From the NCBI RefSeq assembly GCF_946480385.1, contig NZ_CAMLJP010000048.1, forward strand, positions 1 to 41,013: DNA of 41,013 nucleotides, written 5' to 3'. Below are positions 8,750 through 16,359 of this stretch, in pieces (the first letter of the stretch is position 1; each line of letters begins with the position of its first letter). The translations under genes were made by a program, and so were the position numbers. The DNA is from an uncultured Azospirillum sp. (GTDB lineage Bacteria; Pseudomonadota; Alphaproteobacteria; Azospirillales; Azospirillaceae). Under the pieces are notes generated by a model that saw nothing but the letters and a program-made list of their open reading frames with translations, had not been told where the DNA came from and ran no database searches.

Positions 8750-10645
8750 ATGGGACGGCTGCATCAGGTCAAGACCAACTTCACCGCCGGCGAGGTGTCG
8801 CGCCGCCTGTTGGGGCGCGGCGATCTCAAGGCTTACGACAACGGCGCGCTGGCGCTGCGCAACCTGTTCATCGACCCGACCGGCGGGGTGACCCGGCGCT
8901 CCGGCCTTGCCTTCACTGCGCCGGCCCGCGGCGACGGGCGGCTGGTGGCGTTCGAGCGCAACAGCGAACAGACCTATCTGCTGGTCTTCACCGACGGCTG
9001 GATCGATGTCTTCCAGGGTGGCACCAAGCTGGCCTCGGTTGCCGCACCCTGGACGTTGACGCAACTGGCGCAGATCACCTGGACGCAGAGCGCCGACACG
9101 CTGCTGGTCTGCCATCCCGACCTGCCGCCGCGTAAGCTGACGCGCGGCGACGACGGCGGGTGGACGCTGGCGGAGTGGGCCTTCGCGGTGGAAGGGGAAT
9201 TGCTGCGCACGCCCTTCCACCGCTTCGGCGATCCGGCGGTGACGCTGACGCCGTCGGGGACCAGCGGGGCGATCAGCGTCACCGCCTCGGCCCCGGTGTT
9301 CGACCCGCGCCATGACGGCACCCGCATCCGCATCATGGGCAAGCAGTTGCAGGTGACCGGTGTGGTCTCGGCCACGCAGGTCAACGCGACGGTGAAGGAG
9401 GCGCTGGCCGATACCCAGGCGACGACGCAATGGGAGGAGCAGGCCTTCTCCCCGTTGCGCGGCTGGCCGGTGTCGGCAGCCTTCCATCAGGACCGGCTGG
9501 TGATCGGCGGGTCGCGCGACCTGCCCAACCGGCTGTGGCTGTCGCGCTCCGCCCAGATCTGGAATTTCGATCTGGGAGAGGGGCTGGACGATCAGGCCAT
9601 CGAGTTCGGCATCCTGTCCGATCAGGTGAATGCGGTGCGCGCCGTCTTCTCCGGCCGGCATCTGCAGGTCTTCACCTCTGGCGCCGAATATATGGTGACC
9701 GGCGATCCGCTGACTCCGCAGAGCATGCAGGTCAACCGGCAGACGCGCATCGGCTCGCCGATGGACCGCGCCATCCCGCCGCGCGATGTCGAGGGGGCGA
9801 CGCTGTTCGTGCCGCGCAACCGGCGCGAAATCCGCGAGTTCCTCTATACCGACACCGAAGCGGCCTATCAGTCCAACGATCTGGCGCTGCTGGCCCGCCA
9901 TCTGGTGGCGAACCCGCGCGACCAGGATTACGACCAGAACCGCCGGTTGCTGTTCGTGGCGATGGAGGACGGCATGCTGGGGGCGCTGACCGCCTACCGG
10001 GCGGAGAATGTCACCGCCTGGACCCTGCTGGAGACCGACGGGGCGGTGCGCTCCGTCGCCGCGGTGGGGGACGAGGTCTATGCGCTGGTGGAGCGGCGCG
10101 GCGTCTGGACCGTCGAGCGGTTCGACGACGCGCTGAACCTTGACGCCGCGATCACCGGCGAAAAGGGTGAGCCAACCGCCGTCTGGGGCGGGCTGGCGCA
10201 TCTGGAGGGGCGGACGGTCTCCATCGTCGCCGATGGGGTGATCCGCAACCCCGCCACGGTGCAGGCCGGCAGCGTCACGCTCGACCCGCCGGCGCGCAAG
10301 GTCGAGATCGGACTGCCCTACACCCACCGGGTCGAGCCGCTGCCGCCCAACCTGCTGGGGCAGGCGACCGGGGCCGACATCGTCCGGCTGGTTGCCGTCA
10401 CTTTCCGGCTGGAGGAGACGGCGGCGCTGCGCGTCGATCTGGGACGCGGGTTGCAGGAACTTCCGCTTCACCGGCTGGGTCCGCAACCGGCCGGCGGGGT
10501 GCCGCCGCGCGTGTCCGGCGACCGCCGGCTGCGGGCGCTCGGCTGGCGCCATGACACCGACGTCCCGCTTTGGCGCATCGAACAGGATGCGCCGCTGCCT
10601 TTCACGCTGCTTTCCGTGACCATGGAATTGAAGGTGAATGACTGA
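8750..10645 (+). CDS. Tail tubular protein B (T7 gp12-like nozzle)
   Basis: A 631-residue beta-rich protein that would form the tail nozzle. The N-terminal NFTAGEVSRRLLGRGDLKAY followed by GALALRNLFIDPTGGVTRRSGL is a common signature of podoviral tail nozzle proteins, as are the later WNFD, AVFSGRHLQVFTSGAEY and MDRAIPPRDVEGATLFV segments. The ATG at 8750 has a GGGGAGGG ribosome site; an alternative upstream start at 8723 would overlap the previous gene by 14 bases and has no site. The stop TGA shares a base with the next ATG (TGATG), so translation is coupled. The frame is intact over 1.9 kb, arguing against simple decay. Confidence 0.8.
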   Translation: MGRLHQVKTNFTAGEVSRRLLGRGDLKAYDNGALALRNLFIDPTGGVTRRSGLAFTAPARGDGRLVAFERNSEQTYLLVFTDGWIDVFQGGTKLASVAAPWTLTQLAQITWTQSADTLLVCHPDLPPRKLTRGDDGGWTLAEWAFAVEGELLRTPFHRFGDPAVTLTPSGTSGAISVTASAPVFDPRHDGTRIRIMGKQLQVTGVVSATQVNATVKEALADTQATTQWEEQAFSPLRGWPVSAAFHQDRLVIGGSRDLPNRLWLSRSAQIWNFDLGEGLDDQAIEFGILSDQVNAVRAVFSGRHLQVFTSGAEYMVTGDPLTPQSMQVNRQTRIGSPMDRAIPPRDVEGATLFVPRNRREIREFLYTDTEAAYQSNDLALLARHLVANPRDQDYDQNRRLLFVAMEDGMLGALTAYRAENVTAWTLLETDGAVRSVAAVGDEVYALVERRGVWTVERFDDALNLDAAITGEKGEPTAVWGGLAHLEGRTVSIVADGVIRNPATVQAGSVTLDPPARKVEIGLPYTHRVEPLPPNLLGQATGADIVRLVAVTFRLEETAALRVDLGRGLQELPLHRLGPQPAGGVPPRVSGDRRLRALGWRHDTDVPLWRIEQDAPLPFTLLSVTMELKVND

Positions 10646-11451
10646 TGGGTGGAATCACTCCCCTCGTGACCACGGCGCTGCCGCTGGCGAACTCCGTCAT
10701 CGGCACCGTGCGCAATGCCGGTGCCGGCCAGTCCAGCGCCCCCGCGCAACAGGCTGCCGCCCAGCAAGCCGCGGCTGAACTCGAATACAAGCGCCAGCAG
10801 GACGCGGCGCAGGCCGCCGCCGCCCAGGCGGCGCTGGAGCAGAAATACCGTGAGGAAGCTGCGGCGGCCGAACGCAACGCCCAGGCCGCCGCCGCCGCCC
10901 GCCAGCAGCAGGCCCAGCTGGAGGCCGAGGCGCAGGCCCGCCAGTGGAGCCATGACGCCGAGTTGCGGCAACGGGAGGAGGAACTACAGCGCCAGAAGGA
11001 CGAGGCCGCCGCTGCCGCCGCGGCGGCGGCGCGGGCCAAGGAGATGGACGATTACCGCTCGTCCCAGGAGCAGACGCTGGCCCAGCTGCGCGCCAGCCAG
11101 GAGGAGGCGGTTCGCGCCAAGGAAACCGACGCGCAGACCCAGCTGGCGCAGCTGACCGCCGCGGCGGATGCCGCCGAACAGCGCCGGCTGGCGGCATTGC
11201 GCCAAGCCGTCAGCAAGACCCGCGCCGGGCTGGGGGCGCGGGGAGTGACCGCGCAGGACGGCTCCGGCGAGGCGATCCTGCTGGGGCTGACCAATTCCAG
11301 CGAGACCGAGCACAAGGACGCCCAGGCGACCGACCAGCTGAAGCGCGCCGCCATCCAGCAGAGCCTGGACGAGGCCAAGCGCCGCAACCTGCTGGAGTTG
11401 TCGCAACTCGCCGACCGTCAGCGGCTGGAATACATGAGCAAGTTCTTCTGA
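10645..11451 (+). CDS. Ala/Gln-rich coiled-coil virion protein (internal protein candidate)
   Basis: A 268-residue protein. After a short hydrophobic N-terminus (MGGITPLVTTALPLANSVIGTV) almost all of residues 35-200 is Ala, Gln, Glu, Arg and Lys in heptad-like order, predicting a long helix or coiled coil. The C-terminal part contains KTRAGLGARGVTAQDGSGEAILLGL, a conserved-looking element. In T7 order this slot holds the internal core proteins, and a role in the ejected core or as a scaffold is possible; both are inference. Translation is coupled to the nozzle gene. Low complexity makes family assignment unsafe. Confidence 0.6.
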   Translation: MGGITPLVTTALPLANSVIGTVRNAGAGQSSAPAQQAAAQQAAAELEYKRQQDAAQAAAAQAALEQKYREEAAAAERNAQAAAAARQQQAQLEAEAQARQWSHDAELRQREEELQRQKDEAAAAAAAAARAKEMDDYRSSQEQTLAQLRASQEEAVRAKETDAQTQLAQLTAAADAAEQRRLAALRQAVSKTRAGLGARGVTAQDGSGEAILLGLTNSSETEHKDAQATDQLKRAAIQQSLDEAKRRNLLELSQLADRQRLEYMSKFF

Positions 11452-11481
11452 GGAACGGCTCCATCAACCGGAGACCCCCCG

Positions 11482-13512
11482 ATGTCCACGTCGCTTCTCA
11501 TCCCGCGCGGGACCCCGCGCGTGCAGTATCTCGCCGACGGCATGCAGCGGGTCTTCACCTACCCGTTCCCGATCTTCGCCGACGAGGATCTGCAGGTCTT
11601 CCTGGGCGCCGCACTCCAGAGCACCGGCTATGCGGTCGGCGGGGCCGGCTCCAGCGCCGGCGGGGCGGTGACCTTTGCCGCGGCGCCGGCGGAGGGAACA
11701 ATTGTGCTGCTGCGCCGCCGGCTTCCCATCGAACGGCGCAGCGATTTCGGCGAGAGCGGGCCGCTGCCGGCCTCCGCCCTCAATGGCGAGCTGGACCGGC
11801 TGACGGCGATGCTCCAGCAGGTGGCGGGCGACCAGGAACTGATGCTGCACTATGGCGACAGCGACCTGCCGGCCTCGCCGCTTTTGCCGGAGCGAGCCCT
11901 GCGCCAAGGAAAGCTGCTGGCCTTCGACAGTGCCGGCAACCCCACGATCCGCCCGCCGGTGGACGAGGAGGCGCTGGCGACCTATGTGCCGCCGGGGGCC
12001 GGGGCCACCGCCCGGCCGGTGCGCGACAAGCTGGCCGACCTCGCCTCGGTGAAGGATTTCGGCGCGGTGGGCGACGGGCTGGTCGACGACACGCTGGCTT
12101 TGCAGACGGCGCTGACCTCCGCCCGCGCGGTGTTCGTGCCGCCGGGGACCTACCGCATCGCCAACACGCTGACGCTCGGCCATGGGCAGACGCTGCATGG
12201 GGCGGGGCAGGCGTCGGTGATCCGCGGCGCGTCCAACGGCTTCGACCTGATCCATCTGCCGGACGGCTACGCCACGCTGTCGGGCCTGCGGCTGGAGCAG
12301 GGCAAGGCGGGGGTGCGGCTGTTCGGCCGCGATGGCCCTTGCGTGCAGAACAGCCTGACCGACCTGACCCTGTGGGAACCGGAGGTGGGGCTGGTCTTCG
12401 ACGGCTATATCGACCCGAACCTGCCCTGCTATTGGAACAACATCGCCCGCGTGCTGGTGGCGCGGCCGTCGCGCCATGGGGTGTGGCTGACGCGGACGGG
12501 AGCGGGCGACACGCCGAACGCCAACCGGTTCCACGCCGTCCGGGTCTATTCGCTGTCGGCGCCGATGAGCGGCTGCGGATTCTTCGTCGAGCAAGGGCGT
12601 TTCAACAACGCCTTCTTCGATTGCGAAGCCAACCTGTGGCCGCAGGCGGAGGCCTGCTTCCGCGTCGGTGCCGTCACCGACAAGACGCTGATCGTGAATT
12701 TCTACGCCGAGTCGCTGGGCGCACTGCCGAACCTGCAACTGGATGCCGGATCGGTGGAGACGGCGATCGTCAACCTGTTCTCCGCCGCCGCCGGGCCGGC
12801 GATCCTCGACCGGTCGGGCGGGCAGTACACGGCGGTCAATGCCGGCTATCCGGAAAAGAACCGGCTTCAGCGCAGCCGCGTCACCGAACTGGTGGTGGAG
12901 GCGCTGCGCTATGACACCGAGTATGTCGAGCCGGTCACGGGCGGCGTGGTGGCGCTGGACCTGACCAGCTCGGTCTATCTGGCCAGCGCCTATGGCGGGG
13001 CGGTGGAGTTGCGGCTACCCAGGGCCGGCGACGCCAACGGCCATGCGGTGACGATCAAGCGTACCGATGCGTCGACCAACCCGCTGACGGTGACGGAGAC
13101 CGGCGGGCCGGGGCCGGACGGACGGGTGCTGTCGCTCGGCAACCGGTACGACTTCGTCACGCTGGTGTCGAACGGCGCCGGCTGGTGGATCGTCGCCGGC
13201 AACAGCCAGCCCGGCAACGCCCACTACCACGACACCCCCGGCCTGTTCGAGCCGGACCTGAACCAGCAGCTCTATCTGGTCAGCGCCTGGAGCGGGGCGG
13301 TGGAGGTGCGGCTGCCGGTGTCGTCGGCCCCGCATGCGGTCGGGCGGACGGTCACCGTCAAGAAGTCCGACACCGGCGGCAACCGCGTTACCGTCACCCA
13401 GGCCGGCGGCGGCGGGCCGGACAGCGAAGCCATCGCGCTGACCGCGCAGGGCCATGCGGTGACGGCGATGTCCAACGGCGCTGGCTGGCACATCCTGGGG
13501 CGGAATCCATGA
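11482..13512 (+). CDS. Tailspike/tail fibre with pectate-lyase-like beta-helix
   Basis: A 676-residue receptor-binding protein. Residues 1-120 resemble the virion-attachment head of T7-type fibres (VQYLADGMQRVFTYPFPIF, then VLLRRRLPIERRSDF). Residues about 188-480 form a right-handed beta-helix of the Pectate_lyase_3 kind, starting KDFGAVGDGLVDDTLALQTAL and with a VFVPPGTYRIANTL rung. The C-terminus has two copies of an 80-residue beta module (12961-13209 and 13261-13509). Such spikes bind or cleave surface polysaccharide; enzyme activity cannot be confirmed. ATG follows CGGAGA. The stop overlaps the terminase ATG by 4 bases. Confidence 0.8.
   Translation: MSTSLLIPRGTPRVQYLADGMQRVFTYPFPIFADEDLQVFLGAALQSTGYAVGGAGSSAGGAVTFAAAPAEGTIVLLRRRLPIERRSDFGESGPLPASALNGELDRLTAMLQQVAGDQELMLHYGDSDLPASPLLPERALRQGKLLAFDSAGNPTIRPPVDEEALATYVPPGAGATARPVRDKLADLASVKDFGAVGDGLVDDTLALQTALTSARAVFVPPGTYRIANTLTLGHGQTLHGAGQASVIRGASNGFDLIHLPDGYATLSGLRLEQGKAGVRLFGRDGPCVQNSLTDLTLWEPEVGLVFDGYIDPNLPCYWNNIARVLVARPSRHGVWLTRTGAGDTPNANRFHAVRVYSLSAPMSGCGFFVEQGRFNNAFFDCEANLWPQAEACFRVGAVTDKTLIVNFYAESLGALPNLQLDAGSVETAIVNLFSAAAGPAILDRSGGQYTAVNAGYPEKNRLQRSRVTELVVEALRYDTEYVEPVTGGVVALDLTSSVYLASAYGGAVELRLPRAGDANGHAVTIKRTDASTNPLTVTETGGPGPDGRVLSLGNRYDFVTLVSNGAGWWIVAGNSQPGNAHYHDTPGLFEPDLNQQLYLVSAWSGAVEVRLPVSSAPHAVGRTVTVKKSDTGGNRVTVTQAGGGGPDSEAIALTAQGHAVTAMSNGAGWHILGRNP
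12961..13509 (+). repeat. Tandem 80-residue module at the tailspike C-terminus
   Basis: The segments translated from 12961-13209 and 13261-13509 align throughout: YLASAYGGAVELRLP with YLVSAWSGAVEVRLP, HAVTIKRTD with RTVTVKKSD, PLTVTETGG with RVTVTQAGG, and SNGAGWWIVAG with SNGAGWHILGR. This is a diverged duplication of a trimerisation- or glycan-binding-type beta domain. Confidence 0.8.
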
Positions 13513-15035
13513 CGGGGAAGGACGACGACAGCTTCGCCGGCTTCGTCCAGGGCTGGAACGCCGTGGTGGAGTTGAAGACCCCCGCCCACCATGCGCGGAT
13601 GGCCGGCTGGCTGGAGGAGCATATGGCCGGGCCGAACCGGCGGATGCTGCTGATGGCCTTCCGCGGGTCGGGCAAATCGACGCTTGTCGGGCTGTTCGCG
13701 GCCTGGCTGCTGCTGCGCGATCCCAACCGTCGGCTGCTGGTGCTGGCCGCCGATTTGAAGCTGGCGATGAAGATGGTGCGCAACGTCAAGCGCATCCTGG
13801 AACGCCACCCCGATTGCAGCCATCTGAAGCCACCGACGAAGGAGCGCGACCAGTGGGCGGCCGACCGCTTCACCGTGGTGCGGCCGATGGAGTTGCGCGA
13901 CCCGTCGATGGCGGCGGCCGGCATCGCCGGCAACATCACCGGCAGCCGCGCCGACGTGGTGATCTGCGACGACGTGGAGGTGCCGCGCAACGCCGACACC
14001 GCGGTGAAGCGCGCCGCCTTGCGCGAGCGTCTGTCGGAACTGGAGTATGTGCTGGTGCCGGGCGGGGCGCAGCTCTATGTCGGCACGCCGCACGCGCAGG
14101 ACAGTCTCTATGCCGAGGAGACCGACGACGGCAGCCCGCCCTTCCTGGACGGGTTCGAGCGGCTGGTCCTGCCGGTCTATACCGAGGATGAGCAGGGCCG
14201 CCGCAGCTACACCTGGAAGGAGCGGTTCGGCGAGGCGCATGTCGCCCGCATCCGCAAATCCACCGGCCCCAACAAATTCACCAGCCAGATGCTGCTGCGC
14301 CCGGTCAGCATCACCGACGGGGTGCTGAATGTCGACAATCTCGGCCGCTACGACGCGGAGCTGGAGTATCGCGAGGCACTGGGTCGCGCGGTGCTGACGC
14401 TGGACGGTGTCAAGCTGGTCTCGGCCACATGCTGGTGGGATCCCGCCTTCGCTCGGCCGGCGGGGGAGGGGGACGGCAGGGCGAAAGGCGGCGACGGCAG
14501 CGTGGTCGCCGCGGTCTTCGCCGGGGAGGACAAGCGCTTTTACCTGCACCGGGTGCTGTATCTGGCCGTCGATCCCAAGGCGGAGGAGACGGAGGCCGAC
14601 CAGCAATGCCGGCAGGTCTCCCGCTTCCTGGCCGACAACCATTTGCCGGCGGTCCACATCGAGATCAACGGCCTTGGCCGTTTCCTGCCCGGACTGCTGC
14701 GCAAACGGCTGCGCGACGATCGGTTGGCCGCCGGGGTGGTCGAGCAGAACAGCCGCACGCCCAAGGCGGAACGCATCATCAAGGCCTTCGACGCGCTGCT
14801 GGCCGACCGCCGCCTGCTGGCGCATCGGCAGGTCTGGCAAACCCCGCTGATCCGCGAAATGCGCGACTGGCGCCCCGACGGCCGCTATCGCGGTCCCGAC
14901 GACGGGCTGGACGCGGTGGCCGGCTGCCTGGGCGCCGAACCCTACCGCTTCGACCGCAGCACCGCCCCGCCCGAGCGCCGCGCCGACTGGCGCGGTGCGG
15001 GCACGGTGATGGCGGAGGCGGATTGGGAGCTTTAA
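13509..15035 (+). CDS. Phage terminase large subunit
   Basis: DNA-packaging ATPase and nuclease, 508 residues. Walker A is AFRGSGKST (residues 50-58), followed by LLVLAADLKLAMKMVRNVK. Walker B is VVICDD (150-155), then an ATPase coupling region around YVGTPHAQDSLY. The C-terminal RNase-H-like nuclease half includes CWWDPAFARP, GGDGSVVAAVFAG and a late DGLDAVAGCLG. This resembles T7 gp19-type terminases, and in T7 the gene also follows the fibre gene. ATG overlaps the tailspike stop (ATGA). No small terminase subunit was found, and without a portal in the window packaging would need one encoded elsewhere. Confidence 0.88.
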   Translation: MTGKDDDSFAGFVQGWNAVVELKTPAHHARMAGWLEEHMAGPNRRMLLMAFRGSGKSTLVGLFAAWLLLRDPNRRLLVLAADLKLAMKMVRNVKRILERHPDCSHLKPPTKERDQWAADRFTVVRPMELRDPSMAAAGIAGNITGSRADVVICDDVEVPRNADTAVKRAALRERLSELEYVLVPGGAQLYVGTPHAQDSLYAEETDDGSPPFLDGFERLVLPVYTEDEQGRRSYTWKERFGEAHVARIRKSTGPNKFTSQMLLRPVSITDGVLNVDNLGRYDAELEYREALGRAVLTLDGVKLVSATCWWDPAFARPAGEGDGRAKGGDGSVVAAVFAGEDKRFYLHRVLYLAVDPKAEETEADQQCRQVSRFLADNHLPAVHIEINGLGRFLPGLLRKRLRDDRLAAGVVEQNSRTPKAERIIKAFDALLADRRLLAHRQVWQTPLIREMRDWRPDGRYRGPDDGLDAVAGCLGAEPYRFDRSTAPPERRADWRGAGTVMAEADWEL

Positions 15036-15068
15036 GTCGATTCCTCACCACACGAACGGGAGACCCCG

Positions 15069-15389
15069 ATGCATGATGCCCTGACCGGAGGACTGGATCT
15101 CGCCTGGTGGATCACCGCCGTCGAGCTGCCGGCGATGGGCGGGCTGTTCTGGCTGATCGCGCGGGTGCGCAAGGATGCCGACAGCGCGCTGGACGATCTG
15201 CGGACCCGCGCCGAGGAGGCTCAGGCGCAGGTGCGCGAAAGCCTTGCCGCATACAAGCTGGAGGTCGCGAAGACCTATGTCTCCTTCGCGACGCTCAAGG
15301 ACGTGGAACAGCGTCTGACCGACCATCTGCTGCGGATCGAGACCAAGCTCGATTCGGGATTCATGCCGTTCGAGGGTGGGCGGCGCTGA
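15069..15389 (+). CDS. Small membrane-anchored coiled-coil protein (holin/spanin-position gene)
   Basis: A 106-residue protein with one hydrophobic segment (about residues 10-30, LAWWITAVELPAMGGLFWLIA) followed by a charged helix predicted as coiled coil (residues 32-95). Its place at the end of the module is where T7-like phages keep holin and spanin genes, but a single short membrane segment with a long coil is not diagnostic. ATG has a GGGAGA site. Directly downstream is a 10-base direct repeat GATCTTGACC (15401-15422). Confidence 0.6.
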   Translation: MHDALTGGLDLAWWITAVELPAMGGLFWLIARVRKDADSALDDLRTRAEEAQAQVRESLAAYKLEVAKTYVSFATLKDVEQRLTDHLLRIETKLDSGFMPFEGGRR

Positions 15390-15433
15390 CCGGGGCCTTG
15401 ATCTTGACCGAGATCTTGACCTTGCGGGCCGGC

Positions 15434-15652
15434 TCAGTCGGCGTGGTGGATCATCGCCTGGTAGATCTTCCAGGCGACCTCGACCGACACGCCGCCGGCC
15501 CGCGCGCCCGCCGCCAGCATGGTGGCGCTCGGCTTCAGCGGGACCGCGGTCTGACCCGGTTCGCACAGCGCGCCCATGGCGGTGACCGAGGCGCCCAGAT
15601 CGGCGTCGCAGGGCTGGCTCTTCTTCATGAGGGTCATGGCAATCGCGTTCAT
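15434..15652 (-). CDS. 72-residue hypothetical protein with sigma-54 promoter
   Basis: Starts ATG at 15652 after an excellent GGAGG site (spacing about 7), reading toward the virion module. The protein MNAIAMTLMKKSQPCDAD... has two Cys (15 and 30), an Ala/Gly-rich middle and a helical end VEVAWKIYQAMIHHAD. No signal peptide, membrane helix or known domain is seen. What makes it credible is the promoter: TGGCAC-N5-TTGCT on the same strand ends about 32 bases before the ATG. I do not recognise the family; a nitrogen- or stress-controlled small protein is all that can be said. Confidence 0.65.
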   Translation of the reverse strand: MNAIAMTLMKKSQPCDADLGASVTAMGALCEPGQTAVPLKPSATMLAAGARAGGVSVEVAWKIYQAMIHHAD

Positions 15653-15683
15653 GGCGGGTCCTCCGTTGACTTGGAACTGTCAC

Positions 15684-15699
15684 AGCAAAAGCGGTGCCA
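15684..15699 (-). promoter_or_regulatory. Sigma-54 (RpoN) promoter
   Basis: Minus-strand TGGCACCGCTTTTGCT matches the -24/-12 consensus TGGCAC-N5-TTGCW at every defined base, with the invariant GG and GC exactly 10 bases apart. A start near 15673 would give a 20-base leader to the ATG at 15652. Sigma-54 promoters need an activator; the inverted repeats at 15827-15864 lie about 155-190 bases upstream, a normal place for one. Confidence 0.75.
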
Positions 15700-15826
15700 A
15701 CCGGTGCGAACGGCCTGAAGTCAGGGAATCGCGGAGGTTGAGAGGGCGAAATGCCTGATCCGGCGCAGAAGGGCGTCGCCGAATTTCAAAAATACCCGCA
15801 AAATGCCGAATAGTTTCGAGTGTGCT

Positions 15827-15864
15827 TTGCAAAATGCAACGCGCGAAGCGTGCGGAATTGCATT
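15827..15864. promoter_or_regulatory. TTGCA/TGCAA inverted-repeat cluster (possible activator site)
   Basis: TTGCA-AAA-TGCAA at 15827-15839 is itself palindromic, and its AATGCAA is repeated inverted as TTGCATT at 15858-15864. It does not fit the NifA site TGT-N10-ACA or the NtrC site. It could serve an enhancer-binding protein for the sigma-54 promoter or a repressor of the rightward genes. Confidence 0.4.
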
Positions 15865-15984
15865 CGGGGAGTCGATCTAGCGTTGTGCTGCGGTGAGCAG
15901 AGCGGTGCGGGTCCAAAGCGCTGCGACGCTGCGGCTTCGAGGTCTCTGGCCGGTGGGCGCGCGTTGCGTTAGTGTCCCACCGCC

Positions 15985-16359
15985 ATGACCGACCGCATCA
16001 TTCATCACATGTGCCGCGCGGACGAGTGGGACGCCGCCCGCCCGGCCGGCCGCTATCCCGGCTCGTCCCAGGATGTCCAGGACGGCTTCATCCATTTCTC
16101 GACCGCCGCGCAGGTGGTGGAGAGCGCCGCCAAGCACCGCGCCGGCCAAGACGGCCTGCTGTTGCTGACGGTGGACGCCGACCGGCTGGGCGACGCCCTG
16201 CGCTGGGAGCCGTCGCGCGGCGGGCAGCTGTTCCCGCACCTCTACGGACCGCTGCCGGCGGATGCCGCGCTGCGCGTCGACCCGCTGCCGCTGGGGCCGG
16301 ACGGGCGCCATGTCTTCCCGGCCGGCTTTCCCTTCACCCTTCAGGACCTCGTTCCGTGA
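15985..16359 (+). CDS. DUF952 family protein
   Basis: A 124-residue small globular protein. The segments IIHHMCRADEW, DGFIHFSTAAQV and LFPHLYGPLP are characteristic of DUF952, whose members are often found beside pyrD in alphaproteobacteria. The biochemical role is not established; the conserved His and Ser/Thr residues suggest a ligand-binding or ADP-ribose-related fold, which is uncertain. The stop codon overlaps the GTG start of pyrD (GTGA), so the two are translationally coupled. Confidence 0.85.
   Translation: MTDRIIHHMCRADEWDAARPAGRYPGSSQDVQDGFIHFSTAAQVVESAAKHRAGQDGLLLLTVDADRLGDALRWEPSRGGQLFPHLYGPLPADAALRVDPLPLGPDGRHVFPAGFPFTLQDLVP

Larger units (their letters stand above)
15653..15984. 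other. Regulatory intergenic region between the 72-residue gene and DUF952
   Basis: About 330 bases without a gene, less GC-rich than its surroundings between 15775 and 15870. It carries the leftward sigma-54 promoter and an inverted-repeat cluster built on TTGCA/TGCAA. No convincing rightward promoter for the DUF952-pyrD pair was identified. Confidence 0.5.

Noticed and set aside
15813..15870. NifA or NtrC enhancer sites upstream of the sigma-54 promoter
   Set aside because: No TGT-N10-ACA or GCAC-N5/7-GTGC match was found; the TTGCA/TGCAA repeats fit neither, so the activator is left open.
6642..15984. Attachment-site repeats bordering the virion module
   Set aside because: I found no convincing direct repeat shared by the two flanks by eye, and no integrase or tRNA target; a computed self-alignment of 6600-6950 against 15390-16000 would be needed.
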